Source of the DNA: an uncultured Oscillospiraceae bacterium | GTDB taxonomy: Bacteria > Bacillota > Clostridia > Oscillospirales > Ruminococcaceae | Direction of reading: 5' to 3' | NCBI GenBank assembly: GCA_900546885.1 | Contig: UREN01000087.1 | Span: forward strand, 1-7,334 | Length of the DNA stretch: 7,334 nt | Part shown: one piece after another, positions 1 through 6,001 of the stretch | Numbering within the stretch: position 1 is the first letter of the stretch | How the letters are laid out: each line of letters opens with the position of its first letter | The notes under the pieces: model-generated | The model's database searches: none | Told to the model about the DNA's origin: nothing | What the model saw: the letters and a program-made list of their open reading frames with translations, nothing else | Program-made: the position numbers and the translations under genes

Positions 1-40
1 GGCTTTTCAAATGACAGAACCCATGTTTTATGCAAGCGAA

Positions 41-84
41 CGCGGGGCACGCCTGATTTTTCAGGCAGAGGCCCCGCGTTTTTT
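41..84 (+). terminator. Rho-independent terminator of an upstream plus-strand gene
   Basis: An 8-bp perfect stem CGCGGGGC (41-48) / GCCCCGCG (71-78) encloses a second stem GCCTGA (51-56) / TCAGGC (61-66) with a TTTT loop. A run of six T follows at 79-84, with more T-rich sequence after it. The T-tract is only on the plus-strand side, so it ends transcription arriving from the left. No complete gene lies upstream in the window. One plus frame hits TGA at 12-14, which would suit the 3' end of a gene beginning outside the window, but 14 bases are too few to call it. It is not the terminator of the minus-strand operon, because no T-run lies on that side. Confidence 0.9.
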
Positions 85-201
85 CGTTTTTCAGCCTTTT
101 CCCTGTTGCCAGAAGTGTAGAAGCACCGGCAATTTTCTAAGTTAGATGGACGAAAGCCCCAAACGGCCCATTGCAGGCCTGTGTAAGATGCAGAAAGCGC
201 G

Positions 202-1248
202 TTACCTGCCCTGAATCTTCTGGTTGCCTGTGCCCCAGACATGCGGCCCCTTCGCGGCCGCCGGCGTGTTCTGCGCCATAACCCCCACCAACTTGTGCGG
301 GGCATAGAGCTCTTCCAAATAGAAAATTTCTTCCGGTGCCAGGGCAAGTTCCACCGCTCTGGCCGCCCCTTCTATGTGGTGCAGCTTGGTGGCGCCCACC
401 ACCGGGGCGGTTACCTTGGTAAGCAGCCACGCCAAAGAAACCTCTGTCATGGACACACCCCGTTTTTCCGCCAGCTGTGCCACCCTGTTGAGAATGGCCG
501 CATCCTGCCGGGCGGTGGCGTCATACTTGAATTTGGCATAGCTGTCCTCTTTCAGGCGTCTGGACGTCTCGCCGGGGCGCCTGGAAAGCCGCCCGCCTGC
601 CAAAGCGCTGTAAGGGGTCATGGCAATGTTGTCTTCGGCGCAAAGTTTTGCCATCTCCCGCTCTTCCGCCCGGAAAATCAGGTTGTAATGCCCCTGAACA
701 GAGACAAACCTGGCAAAGCCCTCTTTTTCCGCCAGGGCGTTGGCCTTGGCCAGCTGGTAGGCAAAGCAGTTGGAAATGCCGATATACCGCACCTTCCCCG
801 CTTTTACCATGCGGTCGAGCCCTTCCATCACGTCATAGAGCGGGGTTTGGTAATCCCACATGTGATAGATATACAGGTCAATATAGTCCATGCCCAGGTT
901 TTTCAGGCTGGTGTTCACCATCTGTTCGATGTGCTGCTGGCCGGTGACGCCTGCGTCAATTTCGCCCTGGGTGCGGGGCAGAAATTTGGTGGCCACCACC
1001 ACCTGGTCCCGCTTTGCAAAATCCCGCAGGGCCCGGCCCAGGTATTGCTCGCTGGTGCCGCTTTGGTAGCCGATGGCGGTGTCGAAGAAATTGACCCCCA
1101 GCTCCAGCCCGCGCCGGATTATCTCGCGGGAATGCGCCTCGTCCAGCGTCCAGCTGTGCTGGCCGTTTTGGGCGTCGCCAAAGCCCATGCACCCCATGCA
1201 GATGCGGGAAACCTGTAATTCCGAATTGCCCAGTTTTGTATATTGCAT
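202..1248 (-). CDS. Aldo/keto reductase
   Basis: This is a 348-residue NAD(P)H-dependent oxidoreductase of the aldo/keto reductase superfamily, a cytoplasmic TIM barrel that reduces carbonyl groups. The expected catalytic tetrad is visible: D56 (in NFFDTA), Y61, K88 (in VATKF) and H129 (in YIYHMW). Other hallmarks are the N-terminal LGNSELQVSRICMG stretch, VRYIGISN near residue 155, and a C-terminal VVGATKLHHIEGA segment of the cofactor-binding type, followed by a tail with LVGVMAQNTPAA. Length is normal for the family. The ATG at 1248 follows a GGAGG with about a 10-base spacer. It is the last gene of the minus-strand cluster and starts 46 bases after the flavoprotein stop, so it is probably co-transcribed with it. 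No convincing terminator is visible in 85-201. The substrate is unknown; the flavoprotein and CMD/cupin neighbours suggest a small carbonyl or quinone-like compound (inference). Confidence 0.93.
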   Translation of the reverse strand: MQYTKLGNSELQVSRICMGCMGFGDAQNGQHSWTLDEAHSREIIRRGLELGVNFFDTAIGYQSGTSEQYLGRALRDFAKRDQVVVATKFLPRTQGEIDAGVTGQQHIEQMVNTSLKNLGMDYIDLYIYHMWDYQTPLYDVMEGLDRMVKAGKVRYIGISNCFAYQLAKANALAEKEGFARFVSVQGHYNLIFRAEEREMAKLCAEDNIAMTPYSALAGGRLSRRPGETSRRLKEDSYAKFKYDATARQDAAILNRVAQLAEKRGVSMTEVSLAWLLTKVTAPVVGATKLHHIEGAARAVELALAPEEIFYLEELYAPHKLVGVMAQNTPAAAKGPHVWGTGNQKIQGR

Positions 1249-1294
1249 TTGTTTTGCACCTCCATTTTCAATTTGCCTATGCCGGGCACATGCA

Positions 1295-1831
1295 CTATTT
1301 CAATTTATTCCCCAGCTCGTACGCTTTTTGCGGGAACGGGGAACGCCTCGTCATGGCAGGGGTGCCGCAGCCATACCCCAGCACCATGCCCATGTCGGTA
1401 AGGTTCAGGTAACGCACCAGGGTTTTGTAGTGTGCCACCAGCGCCTCAAACGTCCAGCTGTCGCTGTTCCAGGCCACGGTAAGCCGGGCGGCCTTTTTGT
1501 GCCCGCGCTGGATGGAGCTGTTGAACGCACAAAATCGGTCCAACAGCGTTTTCAGCTGGGCGGACATGCCATAGTAATACAGCGGCGTGGCAAACACCAG
1601 CATATCCGCATGCAGAATTTGGCCGCGAATGCGCTGCACACCGTCTTGCTGCACGCAGGGGCCCTCGTACCCGCAGTGGATGCAGCCGGTGCAGGGGTGA
1701 ATATCCGCGTGGGCAACGTCCACCAGCTCTACGGTGTGGCCGGCCGCCTGCGCCCCCTGCCGGAAGCTTTCTGCCAGCAGGTTGGAAGAGCCGTTCCGGT
1801 TTGGGCTGCCCTGCAAAACCACAATGTTCAC
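1295..1831 (-). CDS. Flavodoxin-fold / NADPH-dependent FMN reductase family protein with Isf-like cysteine motif
   Basis: This 178-residue protein has a flavodoxin-like fold. The N-terminal beta strand and phosphate loop (IVVLQGSPNRNGSSNLL, residues 3-19) bind the FMN phosphate. ATPLYYYGMSAQLKTLLDRF (81-100) is the second conserved flavin-site block. Between them is C47-x2-C50-x2-C53-x5-C59, which fits the compact CX2CX2CX4-7C motif of iron-sulfur flavoproteins (Isf) that hold a [4Fe-4S] cluster. A cluster is therefore possible but not proved, since many clostridial relatives keep such cysteines. The start is GTG at 1831, preceded by AAGGGGGAAGG. It begins only 12 bases after the lipoprotein stop, so the two are translated from one message. 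The likely role is cytoplasmic two-electron or one-electron transfer between NAD(P)H and a quinone, metal or partner protein. The family is firm; the electron partner is unknown. Confidence 0.9.
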   Translation of the reverse strand: MNIVVLQGSPNRNGSSNLLAESFRQGAQAAGHTVELVDVAHADIHPCTGCIHCGYEGPCVQQDGVQRIRGQILHADMLVFATPLYYYGMSAQLKTLLDRFCAFNSSIQRGHKKAARLTVAWNSDSWTFEALVAHYKTLVRYLNLTDMGMVLGYGCGTPAMTRRSPFPQKAYELGNKLK

Positions 1832-1843
1832 AAACCTTCCCCC

Positions 1844-2374
1844 TTATTCATACACATCAATCTCAACCGTGCCCGTCAGGTTGGCAATCTGCTCTGCGCC
1901 AGAGACCGCCTCGCCCAGCGCAAACAGGCTGCCGTTGGCGTCAAAGCTGCCGTAGAACATCACCACATCACCCCAGGGCTCATAATAGGCCAGTGTGCCG
2001 GCGCCGCCCTCGGCCAGGGGCGCGTCTGAAGTGTCCAGTTCCTCCGGCGGGTAGAATATCTTTTCGTTGTTGCTGAAATTTTCCACCGCAACCGTCATGG
2101 GAAGCTGTTCATACAGCCCTCTGGCCGCCTGACTGTCATTCAGTTCAAACACGACGGTGGAACCGCTTGCCGTTACGCTGATATGCATCGGCATTTCTCC
2201 TTCCTGTTGCTGAGGCTGCTGTGCCGGCATGGTTTCCGGCGACGGAGATTCCTCCGGCATAGATTCCGCCGGGGCAGGCGCCTGCGGCGCAGATTCCGCC
2301 GGGGCAGGCCCGGCGCATGCCGCAAGGGAAAGCGCCATCAGAAAGGCCAGAAAGGCCCCAAGATACTTCTTCAT
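1844..2374 (-). CDS. Lipoprotein with cyclophilin-like domain
   Basis: This is a predicted 176-residue membrane-anchored lipoprotein on the outer face. Residues 1-20 form a lipoprotein signal peptide: MKKY, then a hydrophobic stretch, then the lipobox L17-A18-A19-C20. Residues 21 to about 60 are a Pro/Ala/Glu/Gln-rich spacer with a 10-residue repeat. Residues 61-176 match the cyclophilin-like fold family (Cyclophil_like2 type): a beta strand HISVTASGSTVVFELNDSQAA, then LPMTVAVENFSNNEKIFYPPEEL, then WGDVVMFYGSFDANGSLFALGEAV. These domains resemble cyclophilins in fold, and isomerase activity should not be assumed. The ATG at 2374 was chosen because AAAGGGAGG lies 6 bases upstream and the signal peptide starts exactly there; the frame is open farther upstream to 2572 but that part has no RBS. 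Genes of this type often sit beside flavodoxin and aldo/keto reductase genes, as here. Its partner or ligand is unknown. Confidence 0.85.
   Translation of the reverse strand: MKKYLGAFLAFLMALSLAACAGPAPAESAPQAPAPAESMPEESPSPETMPAQQPQQQEGEMPMHISVTASGSTVVFELNDSQAARGLYEQLPMTVAVENFSNNEKIFYPPEELDTSDAPLAEGGAGTLAYYEPWGDVVMFYGSFDANGSLFALGEAVSGAEQIANLTGTVEIDVYE
2261..2309 (-). repeat. Tandem 30-bp-period repeat in the lipoprotein linker
   Basis: On the plus strand the 19-base unit AGATTCCGCCGGGGCAGGC occurs at 2261-2279 and again, identically, at 2291-2309. A weaker third unit begins near 2245. In the protein this reads as three 10-residue units: PAPAESAPQA, PAPAESMPEE and SPSPETMPAQ. The repeat lies in the disordered spacer between the lipid anchor and the folded domain, so copy number could change without breaking the frame. 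The unit junction also forms the 12-bp palindrome GCAGGCGCCTGC. Confidence 0.85.
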
Positions 2375-2599
2375 CAAAAACCTCCCTTTCCTGTTATGGC
2401 AAAAGCACCCGCGCAGAAATAAAAGGTGCGCAAACGCAGCAGGCGCGCCAGCGCCAGCCGCCGGGCCAAGCCGCAAAACGGCTGGCACGCCGCGCGGCGA
2501 AAGGCACATGGGCGGCGCTGTGCGCCCAAATTTCTGTTTCAGAGGCAATGTTTTTTGCATCGGCGCGCCCAATCTGCCATTTTGCTTTCTTTTTCTTTT
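2375..2599 (-). other. Structured GC-rich spacer between DUF3737 gene and lipoprotein gene
   Basis: These 225 bases hold no credible gene. They contain a perfect 8-bp inverted repeat GCCAGCCG (2453-2460) / CGGCTGGC (2479-2486), a 12-bp palindrome CGCCGCGCGGCG (2488-2499), and GGCGC-TGT-GCGCC (2514-2526). They also contain one copy of the dispersed repeat described separately. Nearer the lipoprotein start, GCACC (2405-2409) pairs with GGTGC (2425-2429); on the minus strand this weak hairpin is followed by TTTT and might act as an attenuator. I see no clear -35/-10 pair, so I cannot tell whether the lipoprotein, flavoprotein and reductase genes have their own promoter here or depend on read-through from upstream. 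Confidence 0.6.
2511..2572 (-). repeat. Dispersed repeat, copy A (core 2521-2554)
   Basis: The core 2521-2554 matches the reverse complement of 7277-7310 at 33 of 34 bases; 2529-2554 is identical over 26 bases. Read on the minus strand, the centre is TTGCCTCTGAAACAGAAA, which includes a small TCTG-AAA-CAGA hairpin. Alignment with copy B continues to 2511 and 2572 with one single-base indel and only transition differences. The core is enclosed by complementary arms TGGGCG (2509-2514) and CGCCCA (2566-2571). It starts about 30-45 bases after the DUF3737 stop, in the same orientation relative to that gene as copy B has to its own upstream gene. Confidence 0.85.
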
Positions 2600-3460
2600 T
2601 TATGCGCAGGCGCTTTTGGCCTTTGGTGTTTTCACCTGCACGGTTCCCCTGGCTTCTTCCATATCCCGGATGATTTCGCCTACGGCCGGAACCGTGATGC
2701 GCCCGGCCAGCGGGTTTTTGATGCTGAGCACCGGCGTGGTAATGGTGGCCTCCACCTCGCTGCGCTCGAAGGCAAGGTCGCAGTCAAGCATTTCACAGTT
2801 CACAAGTTTCAGCCCCTTGCAGTAACACAGGGACTGTGTGCCGATGATTGTACAGTTTTCAAAGGTGACATTCTCGCAGTACCAGGCCAGGTATTCGCCT
2901 TTCACAACGCTGTTGCGGACGGTGACGTTTTTCGCGTGCCAGAAGGCGTCTTTCGTGTCAAAGGTGCAGGTTTCAAACACCGCATTTTCAATGTACTGGA
3001 AAGAATACTTCCCCTTCATGCGCACATCCGCAAAGCGCAGGTTGGCAGAGCGCATCATGAAGTATTCGCTTTCGGCATCGCAATCCTCCATCTCGATCCC
3101 CCGGACAGACCAGCCGAACTCCGGGGAAACAACGTCGCAGCCACGCATTTTTACATCGCTGCATTCCCGCAGGGCTTTGATGCCGTGAAGTTTGGTGTTT
3201 TCAATGGCAATATGGCTGGAATACCACAGGGCCGCCCGGCAAGCTTGCGTCATTTCCGAATCCCGAATGGAAAGGCCGTGGTTGTGCCAGAACGGGTAGC
3301 GCAGGTTAAAAAAGCTGTGCTCCACCTGCACGTTTTGGCACTCTTTAAAAGCGCTTTCGCCATCGGCCGGGCCGTCGAACGAACAGTGTTTCACCAAAAT
3401 ACCGCTGCTGCCGTAAAGGGCGCGCTCTTGGTCAAACGTTTGGTTCTGAATGGTTTTCAT
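2600..3460 (-). CDS. DUF3737 family protein (predicted right- or left-handed beta-helix)
   Basis: This is a 286-residue protein of the DUF3737 family, common in gut bacteria and of unproven function. The whole length is made of short repeating beta-strand turns of the pectate-lyase-like kind. Recognisable blocks are CSFDGPADGESAFKECQNV (26-44), FFNLRYPFWHNHGL, CRAALWYSSHIAIENTKLHGIKALRECSDV, VVSPEFGWSVRGI, KGKYSFQYIENAVF, DTKDAFWHAKNVTVRNSVVKGEYLAWY and IIGTQSLCYCKGLKLVNC. No signal peptide or membrane segment is seen, so it is probably cytoplasmic. The ATG at 3460 has GGAGG seven bases upstream; the frame stays open to 3556 but without an RBS there. It sits between the DUF4405 and lipoprotein genes on the same strand, with about 200 and 225 bases of spacer, so co-transcription is possible but not certain. 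The family is clear, but no enzymatic function can be assigned. Confidence 0.9.
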   Translation of the reverse strand: MKTIQNQTFDQERALYGSSGILVKHCSFDGPADGESAFKECQNVQVEHSFFNLRYPFWHNHGLSIRDSEMTQACRAALWYSSHIAIENTKLHGIKALRECSDVKMRGCDVVSPEFGWSVRGIEMEDCDAESEYFMMRSANLRFADVRMKGKYSFQYIENAVFETCTFDTKDAFWHAKNVTVRNSVVKGEYLAWYCENVTFENCTIIGTQSLCYCKGLKLVNCEMLDCDLAFERSEVEATITTPVLSIKNPLAGRITVPAVGEIIRDMEEARGTVQVKTPKAKSACA

Positions 3461-3523
3461 CGAAAAGCCTCCGTTTCGCAAACATATTTCGCTGTGTTCT
3501 TGCAAAGGGGCAAGGCCAGGTTC

Positions 3524-3573
3524 CGGCAGCGGTGTTCGGTTTTCCGCCGCGCACACAGCGCTGCCGCTTTTTT
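3524..3573 (+). terminator. Terminator-like hairpin on the plus strand, antisense to the minus-strand genes
   Basis: CGGCAGCG (3524-3531) pairs perfectly with CGCTGCCG (3559-3566). Inside, GTGT (3532-3535) pairs with ACAC (3553-3556) and CGG-TTTT-CCG (3537-3546) forms a tip. Directly after the stem the plus strand reads CTTTTTT (3567-3573), as in an intrinsic terminator. No plus-strand gene lies upstream; the opposite strand carries DUF3737. On the minus strand the hairpin is preceded by an A-run and has no T-run after it, so it should not stop the DUF4405 transcript efficiently. Confidence 0.6.
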
Positions 3574-3661
3574 GGAGGGGCCGAAACGGCAGATGCCTTG
3601 GTTTTCCTTCAAAATCCTTTTTGGCACTTCAACTGCCCGGCCCTGCCTGTGTGTCCCGTCC

Positions 3662-4357
3662 CTATTTCTTCCCGGGGCGTTTGCCATAACGCCCCAGCAG
3701 CTTGCCCGAAAAATAGGCAATTTCCGCCCAAAGCGCCATCATGCCCAGATACTCCAGAAAGAACAGGCCCAAGGGCTGTTCCACATCAAAGAAAACAAAG
3801 TGGGTGCGCAGCAGCAAATAGGAGGCCATGTTGTGTTTGAAAAAGGCGTAGGCCCCAAACCCGGCAAGCAACGCCGCCGCAGCGCGCAGCAGCCAGGTGC
3901 GGACGGCGGAAGGGGCTTTTTTGTTTGCGGCCTTGCGCATTACGCCCATCACCACGCCCCAGTGAAGCCCCAGATGCAGGCTGATGAACAGAAAGCCCCA
4001 ATAGGAAGCCAGCATATGCAGCGTGCGGGCAAAGCCCATGCCCCCTGAAATGGGAAGGAAGCTGAACACCACCCGGGATAGAATAACCCCGCTTACCATC
4101 AGCCCGGCCATTGCCAGCAGAATCAGCACATCCACCACGGTTTGAAAAACGCGCAGCGGCGTATAGCGCCCTTTTGCCAAATTGTGATGCCAGTGCCCGT
4201 TCAGGCCATGGTGAAGAAGAAAAAGGCCGAACATTGCCACACCCAGCCATTCGTGCGCAGTTTCGCCCACCAGCAGATATGCCATCAGGCAAAACAGCAA
4301 AACCGTCATGGCCAAATCTACCGCCATTTTCCATAAGGCCTTTGGTTTCACCCACAT
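3662..4357 (-). CDS. DUF4405 integral membrane protein, possible b-type haem protein
   Basis: This is a 231-residue membrane protein. Hydrophobic segments lie at about residues 12-30, 36-52, 72-93, 113-136, 153-170 and 200-217. Histidines lie in or at the ends of the helices: H35, H49/H50, H55, H57/H58, H114, H128 and H132. The FLLHHGLNGHWHH and HMLASYWGFLFISLHLGLH patterns are typical of DUF4405, whose fold and paired helix histidines recall cytochrome b-type proteins. Haem binding is inferred, not shown. The start at 4357 (MWVKPKALW) is preferred over an upstream ATG at 4411: AAGGAAGGGGAGG precedes 4357, while the ATG at 4411 has no RBS and sits directly against a TATTAT -10-like hexamer. 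It is the first gene of the minus-strand cluster and diverges from the LysR gene. The lysine/arginine-rich C-terminus (GRYGKRPGKK) is probably cytoplasmic. Confidence 0.85.
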   Translation of the reverse strand: MWVKPKALWKMAVDLAMTVLLFCLMAYLLVGETAHEWLGVAMFGLFLLHHGLNGHWHHNLAKGRYTPLRVFQTVVDVLILLAMAGLMVSGVILSRVVFSFLPISGGMGFARTLHMLASYWGFLFISLHLGLHWGVVMGVMRKAANKKAPSAVRTWLLRAAAALLAGFGAYAFFKHNMASYLLLRTHFVFFDVEQPLGLFFLEYLGMMALWAEIAYFSGKLLGRYGKRPGKK

Positions 4358-4611
4358 CGCCTCCCCTTCCTTTCCATTTACAAAATTAGTATATCGCTCT
4401 TTTTCTTCCATGTATAATACTTATGTTGAATCTTGAAAAATGCGCAAAAGGCATTTCGAAAGGCATTCCGCCCCCCTGCCAAGCACGCCGTGCAAAAGCT
4501 TCTGCCGCTTTGCTTTTCTCATACTTAAAAAGCATAGTAAGGCCTTATTTATTTTGATTTTGCAACAGAAATATGCTATTCTTCCTGTAAGAAAAACGGA
4601 GGTGCTGCGCA
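4358..4611. promoter_or_regulatory. Divergent control region between DUF4405 and LysR genes
   Basis: These 254 bases separate two divergent genes, the usual arrangement for a LysR-type regulator and its target. For the minus strand, a -10-like TATTAT lies at 4419-4414, with no good -35. Upstream of it is a direct repeat AAAGGCATT at 4447-4455 and 4459-4467, 12 bases apart, a plausible protein-binding site. Nearer LysR is the 10-bp palindrome TAAGGCCTTA (4538-4547), flanked by AGCATA (4531-4536) and TATGCT (4572-4577), which form a wider inverted repeat. The latter half overlaps the LysR promoter, so it is a candidate autoregulatory operator. Binding is inference. Confidence 0.5.
4554..4582 (+). 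promoter_or_regulatory. Predicted promoter of the LysR gene
   Basis: TTGATT at 4554-4559 and TATTCT at 4577-4582 are separated by 17 bases and match the vegetative -35 and -10 consensus at 4 of 6 and 4-5 of 6 positions. The -10 lies about 30 bases before the GTG start, leaving room for the GGAGG at 4598-4602. Confidence 0.55.
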
Positions 4612-5502
4612 GTGGAAATTCGCGTGTTAAAATATTTTTTAATGGTGGCCAGGGAAGAAAACATCACCAAAGCGGCCAATTTGCTGCACCTAACCCAGCC
4701 CACGTTGTCCAGGCAATTGATGCAGCTGGAAGAAGAGCTGGGGGTTTCGCTGTTCCGCCGAAGCAGGCACCGCATCATCCTCACAGAAGACGGCATGCTG
4801 CTGCGGCGCCGGGCGGAAGAGATTGTCTCTTTGGCAGACAAAACAAAGGACGATTTTCAGCACCGGCAAGAGCAGCTGGCAGGCACCATTGCCGTTGGCA
4901 GCGGGGAAATGCAGAGTTCCCGGTTTCTTACACGGCTTCTTACCGCGTTTCAGAGGGAAAACCCGCTGGTGACCTTTACAATTTACAGCGGCAACTCGGA
5001 CAATATTAAAGAGCGCATTGAGCGCGGGCTTTTGGACGTGGGCCTTTTGCAGGAGCCCGTGGACATTACCAAATACAGCTTTATCCGCACACCCATTCGG
5101 GAACAATGGGGCGTGCTGATGAGCGAGGATTCTGAATTGGCGGCAAAAAGCAGCGTTGGCCCGGCAGACCTTGCCGGAATGCCCCTGATTATGCCCGGGC
5201 GGGAAAACCTTCAGAACGAACTGCTCAACTGGTTTGGCCCATATGCAGAAAACCTGCGCATCATCGCAAACGGCAACCTGCTGTATAACCTGGCTTCCCT
5301 GGCACAGGAAAGCGGCGCCGGTGTTCTTACCCTGAAGATGGCCTGCAGCTACCCGGGGCTGTGCTTTGTGCCCCTTGCGCCGAAAATTGAAACCGGCACC
5401 ATGCTGGTGTGGAAAAAGACGCAGGCCTTTTCCCCCGTGGCCACAGCGTTTCTTGCATATTCCAAGAAATACATGCTGGGAATAACTCAAGATTTACAAT
5501 AA
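4612..5502 (+). CDS. LysR-type transcriptional regulator
   Basis: This 296-residue protein has the standard LysR layout. An N-terminal winged helix-turn-helix covers residues 1-60, with NITKAANLLHLTQPTLSRQLMQLEEELG (17-44) carrying the recognition helix and LFRRSRHRIILTEDG the wing. A linker helix follows to about residue 85. The inducer-binding domain runs from about 90 to 296, starting LAGTIAVGSGEMQSSRF and continuing with FTIYSGNSDNIKERIERGLLDVGLL. The start is GTG at 4612 with GGAGG at 4598-4602, nine bases upstream. Such proteins normally regulate the divergent gene and themselves in response to a small molecule, so the DUF4405 gene and the genes after it are the first candidates. The plus-strand MerR operon is a second. 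The inducer cannot be predicted from sequence. No terminator is visible after the stop; the next promoter begins almost at once. Confidence 0.95.
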   Translation: MEIRVLKYFLMVAREENITKAANLLHLTQPTLSRQLMQLEEELGVSLFRRSRHRIILTEDGMLLRRRAEEIVSLADKTKDDFQHRQEQLAGTIAVGSGEMQSSRFLTRLLTAFQRENPLVTFTIYSGNSDNIKERIERGLLDVGLLQEPVDITKYSFIRTPIREQWGVLMSEDSELAAKSSVGPADLAGMPLIMPGRENLQNELLNWFGPYAENLRIIANGNLLYNLASLAQESGAGVLTLKMACSYPGLCFVPLAPKIETGTMLVWKKTQAFSPVATAFLAYSKKYMLGITQDLQ

Positions 5503-5506
5503 GCAT

Positions 5507-5535
5507 TAGACATTCCTTCTGCCGGGCGCTACAAT
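5507..5535 (+). promoter_or_regulatory. Predicted strong promoter of the MerR-cupin-CMD operon
   Basis: TAGACA (5507-5512) and TACAAT (5530-5535) are spaced by exactly 17 bases and each matches the vegetative consensus at five of six positions. It starts five bases after the LysR stop, so the MerR gene has its own promoter. The 17-base spacing differs from the 19-20 bases usual at promoters that MerR proteins activate by untwisting DNA. Repression by the MerR protein is therefore more likely than classical activation here. Confidence 0.75.
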
Positions 5536-5540
5536 ATAGC

Positions 5541-5556
5541 TGTTCCAAACGGAACA
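5541..5556 (+). promoter_or_regulatory. Inverted repeat, candidate MerR operator
   Basis: TGTTCC-AAAC-GGAACA is a perfect 6-bp inverted repeat. It extends to nine pairs with one mismatch (5538-5559, AGC...CCT). It starts six bases after the -10 hexamer, so a protein bound here would overlap the transcription start. The symmetry and position suit an autorepressor operator for the MerR-type protein encoded 46 bases downstream. It has no T-run, so it is not a terminator. Confidence 0.6.
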
Positions 5557-5601
5557 CCTGTCTGGCCTGTGTTGCATCGCCTGTCAGGAAGGAGGAACGC
5601 C

Positions 5602-5964
5602 ATGACCATCCGGGAAGTGAGCGAGCGCTACAATATGCCCATGGAGATTCTGAAAGAATATGAAACATGGGCGCGAAAGCGCGCAGCCCAAAAGACGGTG
5701 GGCGCCTGGCAGTATGACGATGCCGATTTAGAGCGCCTGAGCCTGGTTCTCTCTCTGCATGAGATGGGGTTTGACAGCCGGGAGGTGGAGCTCTATCTGA
5801 AGCTGTTGGGGCAAGAGGGCACAGAGGCACAGCGCATACGGATGCTGAGCCAAAAAAGGTCCCGCCTGCTGGAGCAAATTCACACACAGGAAAAACTGCT
5901 GGAGCAGCTGGATTCCCTTCGGTATCACGTGCACAAACAGCAAAAGGCGAACCAAAAGGCATAG
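5602..5964 (+). CDS. Small MerR-family transcriptional regulator
   Basis: This 120-residue protein has a MerR-type DNA-binding domain. Residues 2-20 (TIREVSERYNMPMEILKEY) are the helix-turn-helix, followed by a wing region to about 40 and then YDDADLERLSLVLSLHEMGFDSREVELYLKLL (38-69), the second helix pair typical of MerR. Residues about 75-112 form a predicted coiled-coil dimer helix. The usual YYE-x-x-G-L motif is degenerate (KEYETWAR). There is no cysteine anywhere, which argues against metal or thiol sensing of the MerR/SoxR type. No separate effector domain is present. The ATG at 5602 follows AGGAAGGAGG by six bases; an upstream ATG at 5569 lacks this. It is the first gene of an operon with cupin (37 bases later) and CMD genes. 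It probably controls its own operon through the inverted repeat at 5541-5556 (inference). Confidence 0.85.
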   Translation: MTIREVSERYNMPMEILKEYETWARKRAAQKTVGAWQYDDADLERLSLVLSLHEMGFDSREVELYLKLLGQEGTEAQRIRMLSQKRSRLLEQIHTQEKLLEQLDSLRYHVHKQQKANQKA

Positions 5965-6001
5965 CCAAACCACTGCACATCAATTTTAAGGAGGCTGCAA
6001 G

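Noticed and set aside
1..14. Possible 3' end of a plus-strand gene ending in TGA at 12-14
   Set aside because: The terminator at 41-84 makes an upstream gene likely, but four codons cannot support a call.
106..136. Plus-strand hairpin TTGCC/GGCAA followed by TTTT, just left of the AKR stop
   Set aside because: The outer stem is only five pairs with a poorly paired interior, and a much stronger terminator already lies at 41-84.
241..2029. Long plus-strand open frames opposite the AKR, flavoprotein and lipoprotein genes (241-1218, 1073-2029)
   Set aside because: The minus-strand proteins carry intact catalytic and cofactor motifs. The plus frames have low-complexity His/Gly/Pro/Arg-rich translations without motifs.
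2426..4048. A 540-codon open frame on the plus strand
   Set aside because: It lies opposite DUF3737 and DUF4405, both recognisable families with good RBSs, and crosses their spacers. Its own translation matches no family I know and is a product of GC-biased codons on the other strand.
4413..4418. Perfect TATAAT on the plus strand upstream of LysR
   Set aside because: No -35-like sequence lies 16-18 bases upstream, and it is about 200 bases from the LysR start. A better-placed promoter exists at 4554-4582.
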